Shown: one piece after another, positions 25,594-37,500 of the stretch | Layout: each line of letters starts with the position of its first letter | How positions within the stretch are numbered: position 1 is the first letter of the stretch | NCBI RefSeq assembly: GCF_018332715.1 | Contig: NZ_BOQP01000008.1 | Span: 647,900-711,899 of the forward strand | Origin: Winogradskya consettensis | GTDB taxonomy: Bacteria; Actinomycetota; Actinomycetes; Mycobacteriales; Micromonosporaceae | DNA length: 64,000 nt | Reading direction: 5' to 3' | The notes under the pieces: model-generated | The model's database searches: none | Told to the model about the DNA's origin: nothing | The model's input: the letters and a program-made list of their open reading frames with translations, nothing else | Position numbers and translations under genes: made by a program

Positions 25594-26330
25594 GCCTGTC
25601 CATCAGCGGGCTGACGTTCGCCTACCCCGACGGCAGTGTGGCGCTGCGCGGCGTCGACCTGTCCGTCGCCGAGGGTGAGCGGGTGGCGCTGCTCGGGCCG
25701 AACGGCGCCGGCAAGACCACCCTGGTGCTGCATCTGAACGGCATCCTGCACGGCGGTGCGGGCAGCGTCGAGGTCGGCGGGTTACTGGTGGACGGCGGTG
25801 ACCGGGCCCGGCTGAGCGAGATCCGCCGCCGGGTCGGGATCGTCTTCCAGGACCCTGACGACCAGCTCTTCATGCCCACGGTCGCGGAGGACGTGGCTTT
25901 CGGCCCGGCCAACCTGGGCGTACGCGGTGCGGAGCTCACCACCCGCGTCGACGAGGCCCTCGAGGCTGTCGGCATGGCCGCGCACCGCGATCAGGTGCCC
26001 CACCACCTTTCGTTCGGCCAGCGCCGACGGGTCGCGGTGGCAACGGTGCTCGCGATGCGGCCCGATCTGCTGGTGCTCGACGAACCGTCGTCCAACCTGG
26101 ACCCCGCGAGCCGGCGGGAGCTCGCCGAGATCCTGCGGACGCTGCCCGTGACGGTGCTGATGGTCACGCACGACCTGCCGTACGCCATGCAGCTGTGTGC
26201 CCGTTCGGTGATCCTGGACGGTGGCCGGATCGTCGCCGACGGTCCCACCGCCGAGATCCTGGCGGACGAGACCCTGCTGCACGCGCATCGCCTGGAGCTC
26301 CCCTTCGGATTCCATCCGGTCCACCCTTAA
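25590..26330 (+). CDS. cbiO: ECF transporter ATP-binding protein (CbiO)
   Basis: 246 residues from GTG 25590, overlapping the cbiQ stop by 4 bases; the open frame begins earlier at 25527. All ABC motifs are present: Walker A GPNGAGKTT, Q-loop VFQDPDDQLF, signature LSFGQRRR (Phe in place of the usual second Gly), Walker B LLVLDEPSSNLD and the H-loop VTHD. The DPDDQLFMPTVAEDVAFGP stretch is typical of ECF ATPases. Only one ATPase is encoded, so it must act as a homodimer. Its last 4 bases overlap the convergent SGNH hydrolase gene. Confidence 0.94.
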   Translation: MSLSISGLTFAYPDGSVALRGVDLSVAEGERVALLGPNGAGKTTLVLHLNGILHGGAGSVEVGGLLVDGGDRARLSEIRRRVGIVFQDPDDQLFMPTVAEDVAFGPANLGVRGAELTTRVDEALEAVGMAAHRDQVPHHLSFGQRRRVAVATVLAMRPDLLVLDEPSSNLDPASRRELAEILRTLPVTVLMVTHDLPYAMQLCARSVILDGGRIVADGPTAEILADETLLHAHRLELPFGFHPVHP

Positions 26331-26995
26331 CGACGCGCGACGATGGCGTCGTACCAGGCGTCGGCGATCTTGTGGTAGCCGTGGTCCGTCGGGTGGACCT
26401 GGTCGCTGAGATCGGCGGCGGTCATCACGGCGTGCTGGTCGACGTAGACCACGCCGTAGTGACCGGCCACCAGCGCGGGCAGCCGGGCGTTGAAGGCGTC
26501 GATGCGGGCGTTCACCGCCGGGACGGAGCTGCAGACCAGCGACGACACGTAGACGGTCACGCCCGGGTCGGCGGCCACGATGTGGTCGGCGAGCGCGACG
26601 ACGCGATCGGGGGCCGTCGCCGACCGGTAGTCCTGGATCATGTCGTTGGTGCCGAGATGCATGACCACGATGTCCGGGTGATAGGTGGCCAGCCAGCCGT
26701 CGGCCCGGGCCGCGATCTGGTCGATGCGCCAGCCCGGATGGCCCTCGTGGTCGGGGTCCGGGGCGGTGCCGGAGCGCTGCGAGCCGACGAAGTCGACGCT
26801 GAGGCCGGCCTCCCGGGTGAGCCGCTCGTAGAGGACCCCGCGGTAGCCGTTGCCGTCCGTCGAGCCGTACCCGTGGGTGATCGACGCCCCCAGGGGCAGG
26901 AGCACCACCGGCTCGGACGCTGACGCGGGCGTCATCCCCGCGGCAACCGCCACCACGCCCAGCAATCCTGCCGCCACCCATCGCCCTGTTCGCAC
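26327..26995 (-). CDS. Secreted SGNH/GDSL-family hydrolase
   Basis: 222 residues from GTG 26995, with AGAAAG upstream; a TTG at 27022 is a weaker choice. The signal peptide (WVAAGLLGVVAVAAGMTPASASE) exports it. SGNH blocks are in order: PLGASITHG (nucleophile Ser), HPGWRIDQI (Gly), MHLGTNDM (Asn), and DQVHPTDHGYHKIADAWYDAI (catalytic Asp-x-x-His). It is an esterase or lipase, possibly acting on acetylated polysaccharide. The length fits the single-domain SGNH family. Confidence 0.9.
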   Translation of the reverse strand: MRTGRWVAAGLLGVVAVAAGMTPASASEPVVLLPLGASITHGYGSTDGNGYRGVLYERLTREAGLSVDFVGSQRSGTAPDPDHEGHPGWRIDQIAARADGWLATYHPDIVVMHLGTNDMIQDYRSATAPDRVVALADHIVAADPGVTVYVSSLVCSSVPAVNARIDAFNARLPALVAGHYGVVYVDQHAVMTAADLSDQVHPTDHGYHKIADAWYDAIVARR

Positions 26996-27088
26996 GGTGT
27001 TCTTTCTAGCGCCCCTGCGCAAGCAACCGGGAGAGGCGTACCACTAGATACTTGGCCAGCCACACATCTCCGTTACGTTAGGTGTCTA

Positions 27089-27107
27089 GCCACATAAATG
27101 GTGTGGC
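27089..27107. promoter_or_regulatory. Palindrome upstream of the broken oxidoreductase
   Basis: GCCACA-TAAATGG-TGTGGC is a 6-bp inverted repeat with a 7-base spacer, ending 17 bp before the oxidoreductase ATG. A further AGCCACAC copy lies about 30 bp upstream. It is a candidate operator for the MarR protein encoded just downstream at 27965. Confidence 0.5.
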
Positions 27108-27123
27108 AGGCTGAGGAGTCATC

Positions 27124-27911
27124 GTGAGAGCAATCGTTTTTGACCGGTTCGGCGGCCCGGACGTACTGCACGAGGCGAATGTTGAGGTCCCGCAGCCCGG
27201 CCCCGGCCAGGTCCGGATCCGGGTGAAGGCCGTCGGGCTGAACGCGCTGGACGGCAAGATCCGCTCTGGAGCGATGGCGGCCGTCCGCGCGACGGCCTTC
27301 CCCGCCGTCCCCGGTGCCGAGCTCGCAGGTGTGGTGGACGCCCTCGGTGAGGGTGTGAGCGAGGTGGGGGTCGGCGATGAGGTGCTGGGCTGGTCGGACA
27401 CCGGCTCGGGGTGACTGCCGGCGAGACCGTGCTGATGCACGGCGCGTCCGGAGCGGTCGGAACCCTGGCGATCCAGCTCGCCACGGCCCGCGGCGCACGG
27501 GTGATCGCCACCGCGGGCACCGCCAACCAGGACTACCTCACATCGCTCGGCGCCTCCGCGACTCTTTACGGCGATGGCCTGGTCGAGCGGGTGCGGGCGC
27601 TGGCCCCGGACGGTGTGGACGCGGTGTTCGACCTGGCCGGGAAGGGAGCTCTCGAGGACTCCATCACTCTGCGGGGCGGTACCGGGCGCATCGTCACCAT
27701 CGCCGACTTCGGTGCACGGCAACTGGGCATCACCTTCTCCCAGGGGTCCCCGCAACACTCCGCCGTCCAGCTGGCCGCCGTGGCCCAGGACGCCGCGGCC
27801 GGCAAGCTCGTCGTCACCGTCACCGCCTATCCGCTCGGTGAGGCGGCCACCGCCCAACTGGTCAGCGATGCCGGACACGTGCGGGGCAAGCTCGTCCTGA
27901 CCGTCGACTGA
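27124..27911 (+). pseudogene. Quinone oxidoreductase (zinc-type ADH superfamily), broken by internal deletion
   Basis: The first part (27124-27414) encodes the catalytic-domain start, ending in VGDEVLGWSDTGSG and a stop. The second part (27411-27911) is in another frame and resumes at VTAGETVLMHGASGAVGTLAIQLA, the NADPH-binding Rossmann domain, through to KLVLTVD. Intact relatives have about 50 more residues between these points (the AEYALVP-like strand and the helix before the Rossmann fold) and about 310 in total. The junction GGCTCGGGGTGAC looks like a deletion that removed that segment and shifted frame. Both pieces are otherwise undamaged, so the event is probably recent. Activity is unlikely. 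Confidence 0.8.
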
Positions 27912-27964
27912 GCACGCCCGCCGCCGCCTCCCCGACCACCTGCCGCCTCATGAGGAACCGAACC

Positions 27965-28468
27965 ATGGCCACCCCCGAACCCCGCATCCCCACGACGGCC
28001 GGCGCAGGACCGATGAGCTACGCGATCTTCCAACTCGCCCGCGCCCACCGCTCCTACGCCGCCACCCTGCTGCGCGCGATGGACCTGCATCCCGGGCAGG
28101 AGCTGCTGCTGATGCACCTTTTTGACCGGGACGGCCAGTCCCAGTCCGAACTGCTCGAACGCCTCGGCGTGGACCACTCCACCATTTCCAAGGCGCTGCG
28201 CCGCATGCAGGACGCCGGCCTGGTCATCCGCGAGCCGGCCGCCCATGACCGGCGCGTCATGGTGGTCCACCTCACCGACAAGGGCCGGGCGATGCGCGAG
28301 CCCGTCACGGCCCTGTGGCAGTCCCTGGAACAGACCTCCGTCCGGAACCTGTCGCAGCAGCAGGCAGAGTCCTTCGTCGAGACCGCCCACGCCATCACCG
28401 AGGCGATCGGCAGCCGCGTACTTCCCGGCGAACATGGCAATCGGTTGCCAGGAAAAGCGGGGCTTTGA
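27965..28468 (+). CDS. MarR family transcriptional regulator
   Basis: 167 residues from ATG 27965, with GAGGAA 7 bases upstream; an ATG at 27950 is in frame but overlaps that site. The winged helix is clear: LHPGQELLLMHLFDRDGQSQSELLERLGVDHSTISKALRRMQDAGLVIREPAAHDRRVMVVHLTDKGR. It lies 53 bp behind the broken quinone oxidoreductase and probably regulated it; such pairs respond to electrophiles or quinones. With the enzyme gone, the regulator may be on the way to decay, though it is intact. Confidence 0.9.
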   Translation: MATPEPRIPTTAGAGPMSYAIFQLARAHRSYAATLLRAMDLHPGQELLLMHLFDRDGQSQSELLERLGVDHSTISKALRRMQDAGLVIREPAAHDRRVMVVHLTDKGRAMREPVTALWQSLEQTSVRNLSQQQAESFVETAHAITEAIGSRVLPGEHGNRLPGKAGL

Positions 28469-28492
28469 CCGGAGAAAAGTGGTCTCGACCGG

Positions 28493-28522
28493 TTTCCGAA
28501 AAACGAAGACTGCTCGTATAAG
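28493..28522 (+). promoter_or_regulatory. Promoter-like boxes for the giant surface protein gene
   Basis: TTTCCG (28493-28498) and TATAAG (28517-28522) are 18 bp apart, in an AT-richer stretch 20 bp before the GTG start of the LPKTG protein. TTAGGG lies just before the start as a weak ribosome site. Confidence 0.4.
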
Positions 28523-28541
28523 TCCGTCTTAGGGTTCGCTC

Positions 28542-31500
28542 GTGGCGACACCCGTGCTCAAAATGATGAAAAAGGTGGCCTTAGCGGCCGTCGTGCTGCT
28601 GCTTGTCGCCCTGGCCGGGCCCCCGATCGCCGCCTACGCGGCCGTCGGCCCGATCAACACGACCGCGCAGGCCGCGAACATCACCGTGAAGGTGCTGGGC
28701 GGGCTGATCCCGGTGACGATCGCGCTGCCCGACCCGGCGAAGACCTGGTCGACCGGTGGCGCGGCGAGCACCAGCAGCACCCTGGGCACGACCATCCCCG
28801 GGGTGCTGAACCTCGGCGCGGTCAACACCTCGGTGGGCCCGGTCACCGGTGGTGGCACGGCGTCGGCGGGTACTGCCGGGCTCGGGGTGCTGAGCGCCCT
28901 GTCGGTGGGCGCGGTCCAGACGAGCTGCACGATGAGCGCGTCGACCATCAGCACGACCACGGACATCGCCAACCTCAACGTCGGCGGGACCGCGATCAAC
29001 CCGCAGGTCAACCTGCCGCTCAACGTGGCCGGCGTCCTCACTCTGACCGTCGACCACCGCATCGCCACGTACAACGCGGGCACCGGGCGGCTGAACTACA
29101 CCGTCCGCGCTCTGGACATCGGGCTGCTTCCGGGCGGCGCGGTGCTGGAGGGCTCGGTCATCGTCGGCCAGTCCACCTGCTCGGGCATCGTCAAGCTCGG
29201 CGCGGTGAACCTCGCCCCCGCCACCCTCGCACCGGGCGAGAACGGCACGCCGAAGGTCACCGTGACCAACACCGGTGACGTGGCGGCGCCGAGCACCACG
29301 ATCCGGATCCCGATGCCGCCGACCGGCTACACCCTGGGCACGCCGACGGTGACCGGTGGTGGCACGTGCACGACCAGCGCCACGTTCATCACGTGCACGG
29401 GTGTGACCGTGCCCGGCTCCGGCAACGCCGTCGTGTCGCTGCCGGTGTCGCTCGCCGCGTCGGCGACCTCCGCCGCGGACTGGGCGCCCGCCGCGAGCAC
29501 GATCACCGCGGTCAGCACCCCGATCCCCGGGGTCACCGACACCACGATCAGCGTGAACGGCGGTGGCACCCTGGTGAACCGGGCCGCGCCGAAGAGCACC
29601 GGCGGCTCGATCACCGTGACGCCGATGAGCCTCGCGGCCGGCAAGGCGGCCACCACCCCGGTGACGGTGTCCAACGACGGCCCCTCGGACGCGACCACGA
29701 CGGTGACCATCCCGCTCGCGGACAAGCCCGCCGGTGTCTCGATCGTCTCCGCGACCGTCGCCGGCAACCCCTGTTCGGTCAACGCCAGTGCGATCACCTG
29801 CACCGGCGTCGTCGTCCCGGGCGGTGGCACGTCGACGATCAGCCTGCGGGCCGCCGCCACGACCACGACGGCCCCCGGGACCGTCTGGAACGTCACCGGC
29901 ATGGCGGCCACGCTCAACGGGACCGCGATCAGCGGCGCGGGCCGGGTGCTCACGGTCAGCGATCCCGACGTCAACCTCGACACCGGCGTCAGCATCACCC
30001 CGGCCACCGCCGTGCCGGGTGACGGCGTGGCGACGCCGACAGTCCGGGTCCGGAACCTCGGCATCATCCCCGCGACCGGCACCACCATCACGCTGCCCGC
30101 TCCCCCGGCCGGCTACACCGTCGGCACCGTCACCACGACCGGCGGCGGCACCTGCACGACGACGAACGGCATCCGCTGCACCGGTGTCACCGTGCCCGCC
30201 ACCGGGACCGTCACGGTCTCCGTCCCGGTCACGCTCGGCGCGGGGGTCACGGCCGGGTGGTCGGCCGCGGCGGGTGAGCCGGTGACGGCCACGAGCGGAG
30301 ATTCCACGGGTACGGCGACCGGTACGATCGTCACCGCCGATCCCCAGTGGACACTCGGAGTGACGGCGACGGGACCGGCGGCGCGCACCGTGCGCCCCGG
30401 GCAGACCGCCACGATGTCGGTGACGGTCTCCGACAACGGCCCGTCCGACGCCCGCGCCGCGAGCTATGTGGTGGTGGCGCCGCAGGGCACCACGTTCGGG
30501 ACGCTGACCGGCACCGCTGCGGCGTGCACGCAGCTGTCCCCGACCACGCTGCGCTGCACGAACGACATCCCGGTGGCCGGGCCCGCGGTGACGCTGACCC
30601 TGCCGCTGGTCGTCTCCGCGCAGGCCGATCCGGCGACGCCGCTGACCGGTGGCTGTGTGAGTCTCAACAACGACACGAGTTGCGGTGACCCGGTCGACAA
30701 GCCACTGCCGGCGATCGAGTTGCGTACGCCCATCGCGAACCGCCTCACCGTGACGACCACCCCCGCGACGATCGTGCCCGGCGAGAACGGCACCGGGCGG
30801 GTGCGCCTGACCTCCACGCAGTCCGAGGACGACCTGTCCGTCACGATCCCCGTCACCGGGCTGCCGACCGGCTTCACGGCCACCGGCGCCACGGGCCCGG
30901 CCGGGTCCACGTGCACCTTGGGCGCCGCCGCGATCACGTGCGAGGGCGTCGACCTGAGCGCGGGACAGGCGGACAGCATCGCGGTGGCGGTCGCGGTCGC
31001 CTCCTCGGTGACCCCGCCGGTGACCTGGAACGTCAGCCCGATCACCGTCTCGGACGGCGGCGAGCAGATGACCTCCAGCGGTCCCCTGGCGAATGCAGGC
31101 ACTCCCGCGTACCAGCTGACGGCCACGGTCACCGGCCCGCCCGACAACACCGTCGAGCCGGGGCAGACCACCGACCTTTCTTTGACCGTACGCAACACGG
31201 GCCCCTCCGACGCGCCGGCGACCCCGTTCGGCGTGATCCCGCCGACCGGCACGACGTTCGGCACACCCACCGGCCCGGCAGCCACCGCCTGCACGGTCGC
31301 CCCGGACGGCACCAGCGCCTCCTGCACCGTCACCCTCGCCGCCGGGGTGAGCAGCCCGCAGCTGACCCTGCCGGTGAGCATCCCGGCCGGCGCGGACGTG
31401 AACACCCCGCTCGGCGGCGCCTGCGTGGACCTGAACAACAACGGCAGCTGCGGCGGCGCGCCGGACAAGCGCTTCGACCCGATCCTCCTGAAGGTGCCGT

Positions 31501-34500
31501 TCGCGCAGCGGGTCACGATCACGGCGACCCCGGTGACGGTCACGCCCGGCTCGTCCGGCAGCGCCACGGTCAGCGTCAACGCCGTACACGGCGCGGTGAG
31601 CGGGCTGACGGTGACCGTGCCGCTGATGCTGCCGACCGGGCTGTCGGTGACCAGCGCGACCCTGACCGGGACGACGTGCACCATCGGCGGCGGGAACATC
31701 ACCTGCCCGAACGTCAGCATCGGCAACGGCGGCACCGCCGCGATCAGCGTCGTCGTCGCCGCGACCGCCGGCACCGCGCAGGGGACGGACTGGACCGCGA
31801 CCGGCATCACCGTCTCGGACGGCACCGATCAGATCACCGCGGACAAGCAGCTCGCGACCGTGGGCGCCGCCAGTTACCGGCTCGCCACCACGATGACCGT
31901 GCCGGACGAGGGCGAGCTCGAACCCGGCGACACCGGTGACCTGGGTGTGGAGGTCGACAACCTGGGCCCGTCCGACGCCACGGGTGCCCGCATCGGCGTC
32001 CTCGCGCCGTCCGGGGTGACGTTCGAGCCGCTGGCCGACCCCGACACCGTGGCTGCCTGCACGCTGACGGACGCGACCCACGCGACCTGCCTGTTCGACC
32101 TGGCCGAGGCCGCGACGCCGCTGAACTTCCTCTTCCCGATCAAGATCGACGCCGGCGCGGACCCCGACCAGCCCGTCGACGGCGGCTGCGCCGACCTGGA
32201 CAACGACGGCGTCTGCGGGCCGGGCGATCCCGGGATCCCCGACATCTATCTGGCGACCCCGCTGGCCCAGGTCGTCACCGTCGGCACCAGCCCCGGCACG
32301 ATCGTGCCCGGTCGCGCCGGCACCGGCCAGGTCGCCCTGCGCTCCACCCGGCCCGAGACCGGGCTGACCGTCAGCATCCCGCTCGCCGACCTGCCCGCCG
32401 GGTTCACCGCGAGCGCCGCGGCCGTCGACGGCGGCACCTGCACCGTCAACGGGACCACGGCGATCACCTGCACCGGCGTGGCCCTCAGCACCGGGGTGAC
32501 GAAGACCGTGGACGTCCAGGTCGCCGTCGCGTCGTCGGTCGTGCCGCCGCAGACGTGGAGCACCACCGTCACGGTCACCGACGGCACGGACAGCGTCGAC
32601 GGCACCGGCCCGATCGCCACCGCCGGTACGCCCGCCGACGCGGTCACCGTCACCGTCACCGGCCCCGCCGACGGCACGGTCACGGCGGGCAGCACCACGA
32701 ACCTCACCGTCGTCGCCACCAATGCGGGGCCGTCCGACGCGACCGGCCGTACGTTTGTCGTCACCGCCCCCACCAGCACGACCTTCGGCACCCTGACCGA
32801 TGCCGCCGCCGTGGCCCGCTGCACCCGCGCCGCTGACGGGCTGTCGGTCTCCTGCACGGTCACGCTGCCCGCCGGGACCAGCACCCCGGATCTGCTGCTG
32901 CCGCTGGTCGTCGACGCGAACGCCGACCCGTTCACGCCGGTCACCGGGGGCTGCGTCAATCTGTCCGGCACCGCGGGCTGCTCCGGCACCGGCGACCGGC
33001 CCGTGCCGGCGATCGTGCTCAAGGTGCCGTTCGACCAGCGCGCGCAGCTCGTCACCGCCGCCGCGACCGTCACGCCCGGCACCCAGGAGACCGCGACCGT
33101 GGGCGTCAGGGCGCTGCACGGAGCGCTCAGCAACCTGACGCTGACCGTGCCGCTGGGTGCCGTACCGGCCTCGCTCACCGTCACGCCCGCCGACGCGGGC
33201 TGCACGGCGGCCGCGGGGCAGATCCGGTGCACCGGGATCAATGTCGCCGACCAGCAGACGACGAGCGTGACTCTGCGCGTACGGGCGAATGCCGGAGCTG
33301 CCGAGGGCACCACCTGGACCGCCACCGGGGTCACCGTCGACGCCGGCGGTGGCAACCAGATCAGCGGCGACCCGCAGCTCGCCGTCGTCGGGCCGCCGCA
33401 GGCAGCGCTCGATGCCGTCGTGACGCTGCCGCAGCCGGCGATCCTGCCCGGCGGTTCGGGCACGCTCACCGTCGACGTCGACAACCTCGGCCCGTCCGAC
33501 CTGGCGACCGCCACGATCGGCATCGCCGTCCCGACGGGCGCCACCCTGGGTACGCTCACCGCCCCCACCTCGACCCTGTGCACCGCGAACGCCGCCCGCA
33601 CCCGGTTGACCTGCACGTTCGGGCTGACCGCCGACGCGACCCCGCTGCGGTTCCCGGTGCCGCTGAACGTGCCCGCCGGGACGAATCCGCGTACCCCGCT
33701 GCCCGGTGGTTGTGTCGACCTGAACAACGACGGCACCTGTGCCAACCCGCCCGACCGGCCGATCCCGCCGATGCCGCTGTCGACGCCGTTCAACCAGCAG
33801 CTGACCATCAGCACCACGCCGGCCACGGTGACGCCCGGCCGGAACGGGATCGCCCGGGTGACCGTCGCGACCGATCCGGCGCAGAGCAGCCTGACCATCA
33901 GGGTTCCGCTGAACGACAAGCCCGGTGACGTGTTCGCCGGCGCGCCCAGCGTGGCCCCGAGCGGTTCGTGCACGGTGCAGTCCGCGTTCATCGAGTGCAC
34001 CGGCGTCGACATCGCCGCGGGTACGGCGGCCACCGTCACCATCCCGCTGTCGGTCACCGCCGCCGCGGCGAACGGGACCTGGACCGCGACCGGCATCACC
34101 GTCACGAACCCGGGCGGCGACACCGCGACCGCGAACGGCGTCCTGCTGACCACCGGCACCGCGAGCTACACGCTCACCGCCACGACCAGCGGCCCGGCAC
34201 CCGGGACCGTGCTGCCGGGCGAGACCACGTCCGTGACGATGACCCTCGACAACACCGGGCCGTCCGACGCCGTCAACGCGCCGGTCACGCTCAACGCCCC
34301 GGTCGGAACGTCCTTCGCCACCCTCGACGGCGCGATCGCCCAGTCCTGCACCGCCGCGTCGGCGAGCACGCTGACCTGCCGGGTCACCCTCGCCGCTGAC
34401 GACCAGCCCCTGGTCTGGGCGCTGCCGATCGTCATCCCCGCGAACGCCGACCCGGCCGACGCGGTCACCGGTGGCTGCGCGGACCTCGGCGGCGACGGGG

Positions 34501-37500
34501 CCTGCGGCGGCACCGGCGACGTGGTCCTGCCCGACATCACGCTGCGCGCGCCGCTCGGCACCGTACTCACCGTGAGCGCCGACAACCCGTCCCTCACTCC
34601 GGGTACCAGCGGGACGGCCACGGTGAGTGTTGCCGCTTCCGCTACCCGGACCGCTCTGACCGTACGTGTCGACACGGGTTCCCTTCCCGCCGGCCTGACC
34701 CTCACCGGGGCCACGACCTGCGCCGTGCAGACCGGATTCGTCGAGTGCGCCGGGGTGGACATCGCCGCGGGCGGGACCTACGGAATTCCGCTCGCGCTGA
34801 GTGCAGACGCGGGGGCCGCCCAGGCCGTCTGGACACCCGCGGTCACCGTCACGCAAGGCTCGGAGACCGTTACGCGTACGCCGGGAACCGCCACGATCGG
34901 CGCCCCCGTCCACCCGCTCAGCGTCGCCGTGACCGTCCCCGCCCCCGGCACCCTGCTGCCCGGCGCGACCGGTGACCTCGGCGTGACCGTCACCAACGCC
35001 GGCCCCTCGCTCTACCGCCAGGCCCGCGTGCAGTTCAAGGCCCCGAGCGGCACCACGTTCGCCGCGCTGACCACTCCCGCCGACGGCTTCTGCACCGCGA
35101 CCGCCACCGTGGTCACCTGCGTGCGCGACCTGCCCAAGGGCGACCTCGCGTTCCCGCTGCGGATCGTCGTCCCGGGCACCGCCGACCCGGACGTCGTGCT
35201 CGACGACGGCTGCTACGACGCCAACCTCGACGGCGACTGCACCAACCCGCCCGACGGCTACTTCCCGCCGATCACCCTGGACTCGCCGCTGAGCGCCGAC
35301 GCCCGGATCAGCACCGAACCCGGCACCGCCGTCCCGGGTGGCCCCGGCGCCCCGGGGTACGTGGTCGTCGACGCCGACCGCGCGATCTCCGGCCTCACCG
35401 CCACCATCCCAACGAACACGCTGCCGGCCGGCCTCACCATCACCGGCGCCACCGGCCCGAGCGGCTCGGCCTGCACGTTCACGACCGATGTCGTCTGCAC
35501 CGGCGTCAGCCTCACCACCGGCAGCCGCCGGGTCATCACCGTCACCGTCACGGCGGCGTCCGACCTGGGCACCGGGATCAGCTGGACACCCGGACCGATC
35601 ACGATGACCGACGGCTCGGGGCAGAGCACCCAGGCCCCCAACGGCACGCTGATCACCACCGGCGACCCGATCGCGGCGGTCACCTACGAGACCTCGCTCC
35701 CGCCCGGTCCCGTCGAGGTCGGCGGTACGACCACCCTGACGGTCACCGCGACCAATGCCGGCCCGTCCGACGCCATGCACGTCGTGACCAGCATCCTGGC
35801 GCCGCCGTACACGACGTTCGGCCCGCTCACCGGCCGGGCCGACGACGACTGCATCCTCGCCGACGGCAACGTCCGGATCGACTGCGACTTCTCCGTGCCG
35901 ATGACGGCGCCCCAGGTCGTCTGGTCGGTGCCGGTGCAGGTCGCCCCCGACGCCCCGCCGGCGATCGTCCTCACCGGCGGCTGCGTCGACAAGGGCTCCG
36001 ACGGCGCCTGCACCACCGGCGACCCGGCGCTGCCCGACATCCCGACGACCCGCACCCTGGACCAGGCCGTCACCGTCAGCGCCGACAACAAGACCATCAC
36101 CGCGGGGAGTACGGGCACCGCGACCATCACCGTCGAGTCCGCCGATGCTCGTACCGGCCTGACCGTCACTGTCCCCCGCGCCGGGCTGCCCGCCGGAAGC
36201 GCTGTGGTCTCGGCCCGTCAGGGTGGCACCACCGACTGCGTCATCAGCACCGACGCCGTCACGTGCTCCGGGGTGGACCTCACCGCCGACGGCAGCACCG
36301 ACATCGCGCTGGCCCTGACCCCCGTCTCGTCCGCGACCCCGGGCACCTGGACCCCGGCGATCGTGGTCGCCCAGGCCGCCAGGACCATCACCCGCAACGT
36401 CCCCACCGCGACGATCGTGACCGCCGCCAATGCGTTCACCGTCACGGTCGTCGCGCCCGCCGCCGGCACGGTCCTGCCCGGCAGCACCGCCAACCTGGCG
36501 GTCACCGTCACCAACACCGGACCGGCCACCACCAGGAGCCTGGCCTTCACGGCCCCGAGCGGCACCACCTTCGGCACGCCCTCGCTCGCCGGCTGCAGCA
36601 TCGACACCCCGACCGCGGTGACCTGCCCGGTCGCCGTGGCCGCCGGCGGAACCCTGCGGTTCACCCTCCCGGTCGCCGTCCCGCTCGGTGCGACGTCCCC
36701 GGTCGGCGGCGGCTGCGTCACCGTCTCCACGACCTGCCAGCCGCTCCCCGCCATCGAGCTGGCGACCCCGCTGAGCAGCCGGGTCACCCTCGCGACGGTG
36801 CCGGTCACGATCACACCCGGCCAGAGCGGTACAGCTGTCGTCCGGGCCACCGCCACCAGCGCGATCCCCGGCACCACGGTGACCGTCCCGCTCACCCTCC
36901 CGTCCGGGCTCGTCGTCACCGGCGCCTCCGGCCCCACGGGTTCCACCTGCACCCTGGCCTCCACTCAGGTGACCTGCACCGGCGTGAACCTCGCCCAGGG
37001 CACGACCAGCGCGGTCTCGCTCGTCGTACGCGCCGCCTCCGCCCTGCGCAACGGCGTCACCTGGACCGCGAGCGGCATCACCCTCACGGTCAACGGCGAG
37101 TCGGTCCCCGGCGGCGGTCAGCTCGCCACCACGGGTACGCCGTCGAGCCAGCTCGCCGTGGCCGTCAGCGGCCCGTCCGGCAACGTCGAGGTGGCCGGCA
37201 CCACCACGATGTCGGTGACGGTCACCAACCCGGGCCCGTCCGACGCGATCGGCGTCACCGCGACGGTCTCGGCCCCGACCAACAGCACGTTCGGCGCGCT
37301 GTCCGGCCAGGCCGCCCTCGACTGCAACCCGTCCAGCACCGTCCTGCTGAGCTGCACGATCACCCAGGCCGTAGGCGCCCCCGCGAAGATCTGGAACCTG
37401 CCGGTACTGGTCTCCAGCACCGCCGTGGACGGCGACATCGTCGGCAACGGATGCTTCACCCGCGACGGCGTCAGCACCTGCGGTAGCTCGGCGACGGTCG

